Below are positions 62,186 to 64,000 of a stretch of DNA of 64,000 nt, piece by piece. The stretch's first letter is position 1, and each line of letters begins with the position of its first letter. The stretch covers positions 1 to 64,000 of the forward strand of contig VFZE01000025.1 in NCBI GenBank assembly GCA_016871315.1, read 5' to 3'. The stretch is from Acidimicrobiia bacterium (lineage in GTDB: Bacteria > Acidobacteriota > Terriglobia > Bryobacterales > Bryobacteraceae). A program made the translations under genes and the position numbers. A model generated the notes under the pieces. The model saw only the letters and a program-made list of their open reading frames with translations, did not search any database and was not told where the DNA came from.

Positions 62186-63496
62186 ATGCTTTCCCAACTG
62201 TTGCGCCGCTGCGGCGTAGTCGGCGCCGGCGGCGCCGGCTTCCCCACACACGTAAAGGCGCAATCCCATGTCGAATTTGTCATCGCCAACGGTGCCGAGT
62301 GCGAGCCCCTCATCCACAAGGACGCCGAGCTCATGGAGCAGTACCCCGCTGAAATCCTCAGCGGCATGCGCGCCATGATGGAGGCAACCGGCGCGCCCAC
62401 CGGCAAGTTCGGCATCAAGACCAAGAACGCTGCCGCGGTTCAGGCAATCGAACCCCACCTCAACCGTCCCGCCATCGACTTCGTCATGCTCGGCGACTTC
62501 TACCCCTCTGGCGACGAGTACGAACTCGTCTACTCCGCCACCGGCCGCCTCATTCCGCCCGCCGGTATCCCTCTCCAGGTCGGCTGCGTCGTCAACAACG
62601 TCGAGACTCTCTATAACGTCCACCTCGCCACCCAAGGCGCGCCCGTCACGGGAAAATTCCTCTCCGTCTGCGGCGCTGTCCAAGAACCCAAATGCTTCTG
62701 GGCCCCCATCGGTGCTACCTTCCGCGAGCTGCTCGAAGCCGCCGGAGGGCCCACCGTCCCCCAGCCCGCTCTCTTCGTCAGCGGCATCATGATGGGCACG
62801 CTCACTTTCGATCTCGACGAGGTCGTCACCAAAACCACCGGCGGCCTCATTGTTCTGCCCGCCGATCACTACCTCATCACCCGCCGCAACCGCTCTCAGC
62901 AGGAGATGAACCGCATCGGCAAATCGGCCTGCGACCAGTGCAGCTACTGCACCGAATTCTGCCCCCGCTACTTGCTCGGCTACGAAGTACAGCCCCACAA
63001 GGTCATGCGCAGCCTCGGCTTCACCCTCACCGGCGGTGATATCTGGAACCAGTGGGCCGAGCTCTGCTGCGCCTGCGGCCTCTGTACCCTTTACGCCTGC
63101 CCCGAGGATCTCTATCCCAAGGAAGCCTGCGACCAGGGCAAGACCGACATGCGCGCCGCCGGCATCAAGTTTGTACAGCAGAAACCCGTCGAAGTCCATC
63201 CCATGAAGGAATACCGCCGCGTCCCGCTCGCGCAGCTACGCAAGCGCCTCCAGGTCGATCAATACGAAGCCGAAACCCCCTATTCAGACCTCACCCTCAA
63301 ACCCGCCCAGGTCCGCATCAAACTCAAGCAGCATGCCGGCGAACCCGCTGCCCCCACCGTCAACTCCGGCGACCGTGTCCGCAAAGGCCAAGTAATCGCT
63401 CGCGTCCCGGACGACAAGCTCGGCGCCGACATCCACTCCAGCATCGACGGCACGGTACAGCACATCGCCCCCACTTTCATCGCCATCGGAGCATAA
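62186..63496 (+). CDS. pduS: PduS-like flavin/iron-sulfur protein (RnfC-like)
   Basis: A 436-residue protein; the ATG at 62186 gives the start MLSQLLRRCGVVGAGGAGFP, the usual RnfC/PduS/NQO1 glycine motif, as opposed to a longer frame from 62126. The FMN region follows (FVIANGAECEPLIHKDAELM, NNVETLYNV). Two [4Fe-4S] sets: C249-C252-C255-C259 (CDQCSYCTEFCPRYL) and C294-C297-C300-C305 (CCACGLCTLYACPEDLY). A C-terminal barrel-sandwich region (VNSGDRVRKGQVIARVP, SSIDGTVQHIAP) closes it. In Salmonella PduS is a cobalamin reductase that contacts the shell protein PduT, whose homologue is encoded 3 bases downstream. Confidence 0.92.
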   Translation: MLSQLLRRCGVVGAGGAGFPTHVKAQSHVEFVIANGAECEPLIHKDAELMEQYPAEILSGMRAMMEATGAPTGKFGIKTKNAAAVQAIEPHLNRPAIDFVMLGDFYPSGDEYELVYSATGRLIPPAGIPLQVGCVVNNVETLYNVHLATQGAPVTGKFLSVCGAVQEPKCFWAPIGATFRELLEAAGGPTVPQPALFVSGIMMGTLTFDLDEVVTKTTGGLIVLPADHYLITRRNRSQQEMNRIGKSACDQCSYCTEFCPRYLLGYEVQPHKVMRSLGFTLTGGDIWNQWAELCCACGLCTLYACPEDLYPKEACDQGKTDMRAAGIKFVQQKPVEVHPMKEYRRVPLAQLRKRLQVDQYEAETPYSDLTLKPAQVRIKLKQHAGEPAAPTVNSGDRVRKGQVIARVPDDKLGADIHSSIDGTVQHIAPTFIAIGA

Positions 63497-63499
63497 ACA

Positions 63500-64000
63500 A
63501 TGGCCAAAAACTCCCTCGGTCTCATCGAACTCACCTCCATCGCCGCCGGCTTCCAGGTCTGCGACACCATGCTCAAGACCGCCGACGTCGATCTCGTCCT
63601 TTCCCGCTCCATCTGTTCCGGCAAATACATGGTCATGATCCGCGGCGACGTCGCCGCCGTCCGCGCCAGCGTTACCGCCGGAGTCTCCACCGGCAACTTC
63701 TCCATCGTCGACAGCTTCATCATCCCCAACCTCCACGACGCCGTCTTCCCCGCCATCAGCGGAGCCATCAAGCCCGCCGCCATGGAAGCCCTCGGCATTG
63801 TCGAATCCTTCTCCGTAGCCTCCTTGATTGAAGGCGCCGACGCCGCCGCAAAAACCGCCAACGTTCATCTCATGGAAATCCGCCTCGCCATGGCCCTCGG
63901 CGGCAAAGCCTTCGTCACTCTCACCGGCGACGTCGCCGCCGTCCAAAGCGCCGTCGACGCCTGCGCAAGAGTGATCGGCGAACGCGGCATGCTCGTCAAC
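63500..64000 (+). CDS. pduT: BMC-T microcompartment shell protein, PduT-like (3' partial)
   Basis: 167 residues are visible and the frame is still open at the window end. Two BMC domains in tandem: SLGLIELTSIAAGFQVCDTM ... VSRS-type strand, then ALGIVESFSVASLIEGADAA and VHLMEIRLAMALGGKAFVTL. Cys39 in SRSICSGKYMVM matches the PduT Cys38 (SKTICPGKF) that, three per trimer, holds a [4Fe-4S] cluster in the central pore. With PduS it would move electrons across the shell. As in PduT a short tail should follow beyond the window. The rest of the microcompartment locus is expected to the right. Confidence 0.95.
   Translation, partial: MAKNSLGLIELTSIAAGFQVCDTMLKTADVDLVLSRSICSGKYMVMIRGDVAAVRASVTAGVSTGNFSIVDSFIIPNLHDAVFPAISGAIKPAAMEALGIVESFSVASLIEGADAAAKTANVHLMEIRLAMALGGKAFVTLTGDVAAVQSAVDACARVIGERGMLVN

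Overview
The window looks like a chromosome segment of an acidobacterium of the Solibacter/Bryobacter type (order Bryobacterales). The evidence is: three intact proteins and one fragment carrying the C-terminal domain known as TIGR03437, which is abundant in Solibacter; a PadR regulator followed by the stub of an ADOP-type permease; a decayed Ser/Thr kinase-TolB protein; a DUF1549/DUF1501 pair; and a protein of the NAxxSTGPRT...NAVKHGL family. The DNA is GC-rich. I saw no rRNA, tRNA, CRISPR array, integrase or complete insertion sequence.

Layout. 1-3748: end of an operon for a periplasmic molybdenum enzyme of the type II DMSO reductase family (alpha C-terminus, Fe-S beta, haem-binding lipoprotein gamma, TorD-like chaperone), most like NxrAB-type nitrite oxidoreductases/nitrate reductases. 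3756-15251: a giant NHL-repeat surface protein, a convergent pair of genes that both lost their 3' ends at one junction, a lipoprotein, an amidohydrolase without its metal ligands, a DUF1080 protein, rpmE, a lysozyme-like protein and a FAD oxidoreductase. 15321-20601: a TIGR03437 fragment, M28 peptidase, serine hydrolase, HupE-like and AI-2E membrane proteins, and a PadR gene with a perfect palindrome over its start codon. 20646-26126: a Uma2 protein and a membrane formate dehydrogenase operon whose catalytic subunit is read through an in-frame UGA (selenocysteine). 26184-44276: a second giant surface protein, sugar-active enzymes (two clan GH-A-like hydrolases, GalM, a GH95 fucosidase), a DUF3604-type phosphoesterase, and decayed genes. 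44444-60630: cytochrome c, an NDH-2 fused to a cyclic-nucleotide-binding domain, patatin, MBL hydrolase, APH-like kinase, PIG-L deacetylase with a 44-residue membrane peptide and a sodium:solute symporter, a truncated MerR, and the DUF1549/DUF1501 operon. 60649-64000: a GT-C-like membrane protein, then PduS and the start of a PduT-type BMC-T shell protein. The right edge is therefore the start of a bacterial microcompartment locus.

How the parts may work together. The Sec-formate dehydrogenase would feed electrons from formate to quinone, and the Nxr/Nar-like enzyme could exchange them with an N-oxyanion, so the window hints at anaerobic or facultative respiration. The GH95 fucosidase, other glycosidases and GalM fit a polysaccharide-degrading lifestyle. 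Deoxy-sugars such as fucose are known substrates of some microcompartments, but that link is inference.

Two general signals recur. Many genes have a TAnnnT hexamer only 6-10 bases before the start codon and no ribosome-binding site, which suggests leaderless transcripts. Several genes are deletion scars: the histidine kinase/BNR junction, the ADOP stub, the MerR tail, the Mur ligase, the kinase-TolB gene and the TIGR03437 fragment.
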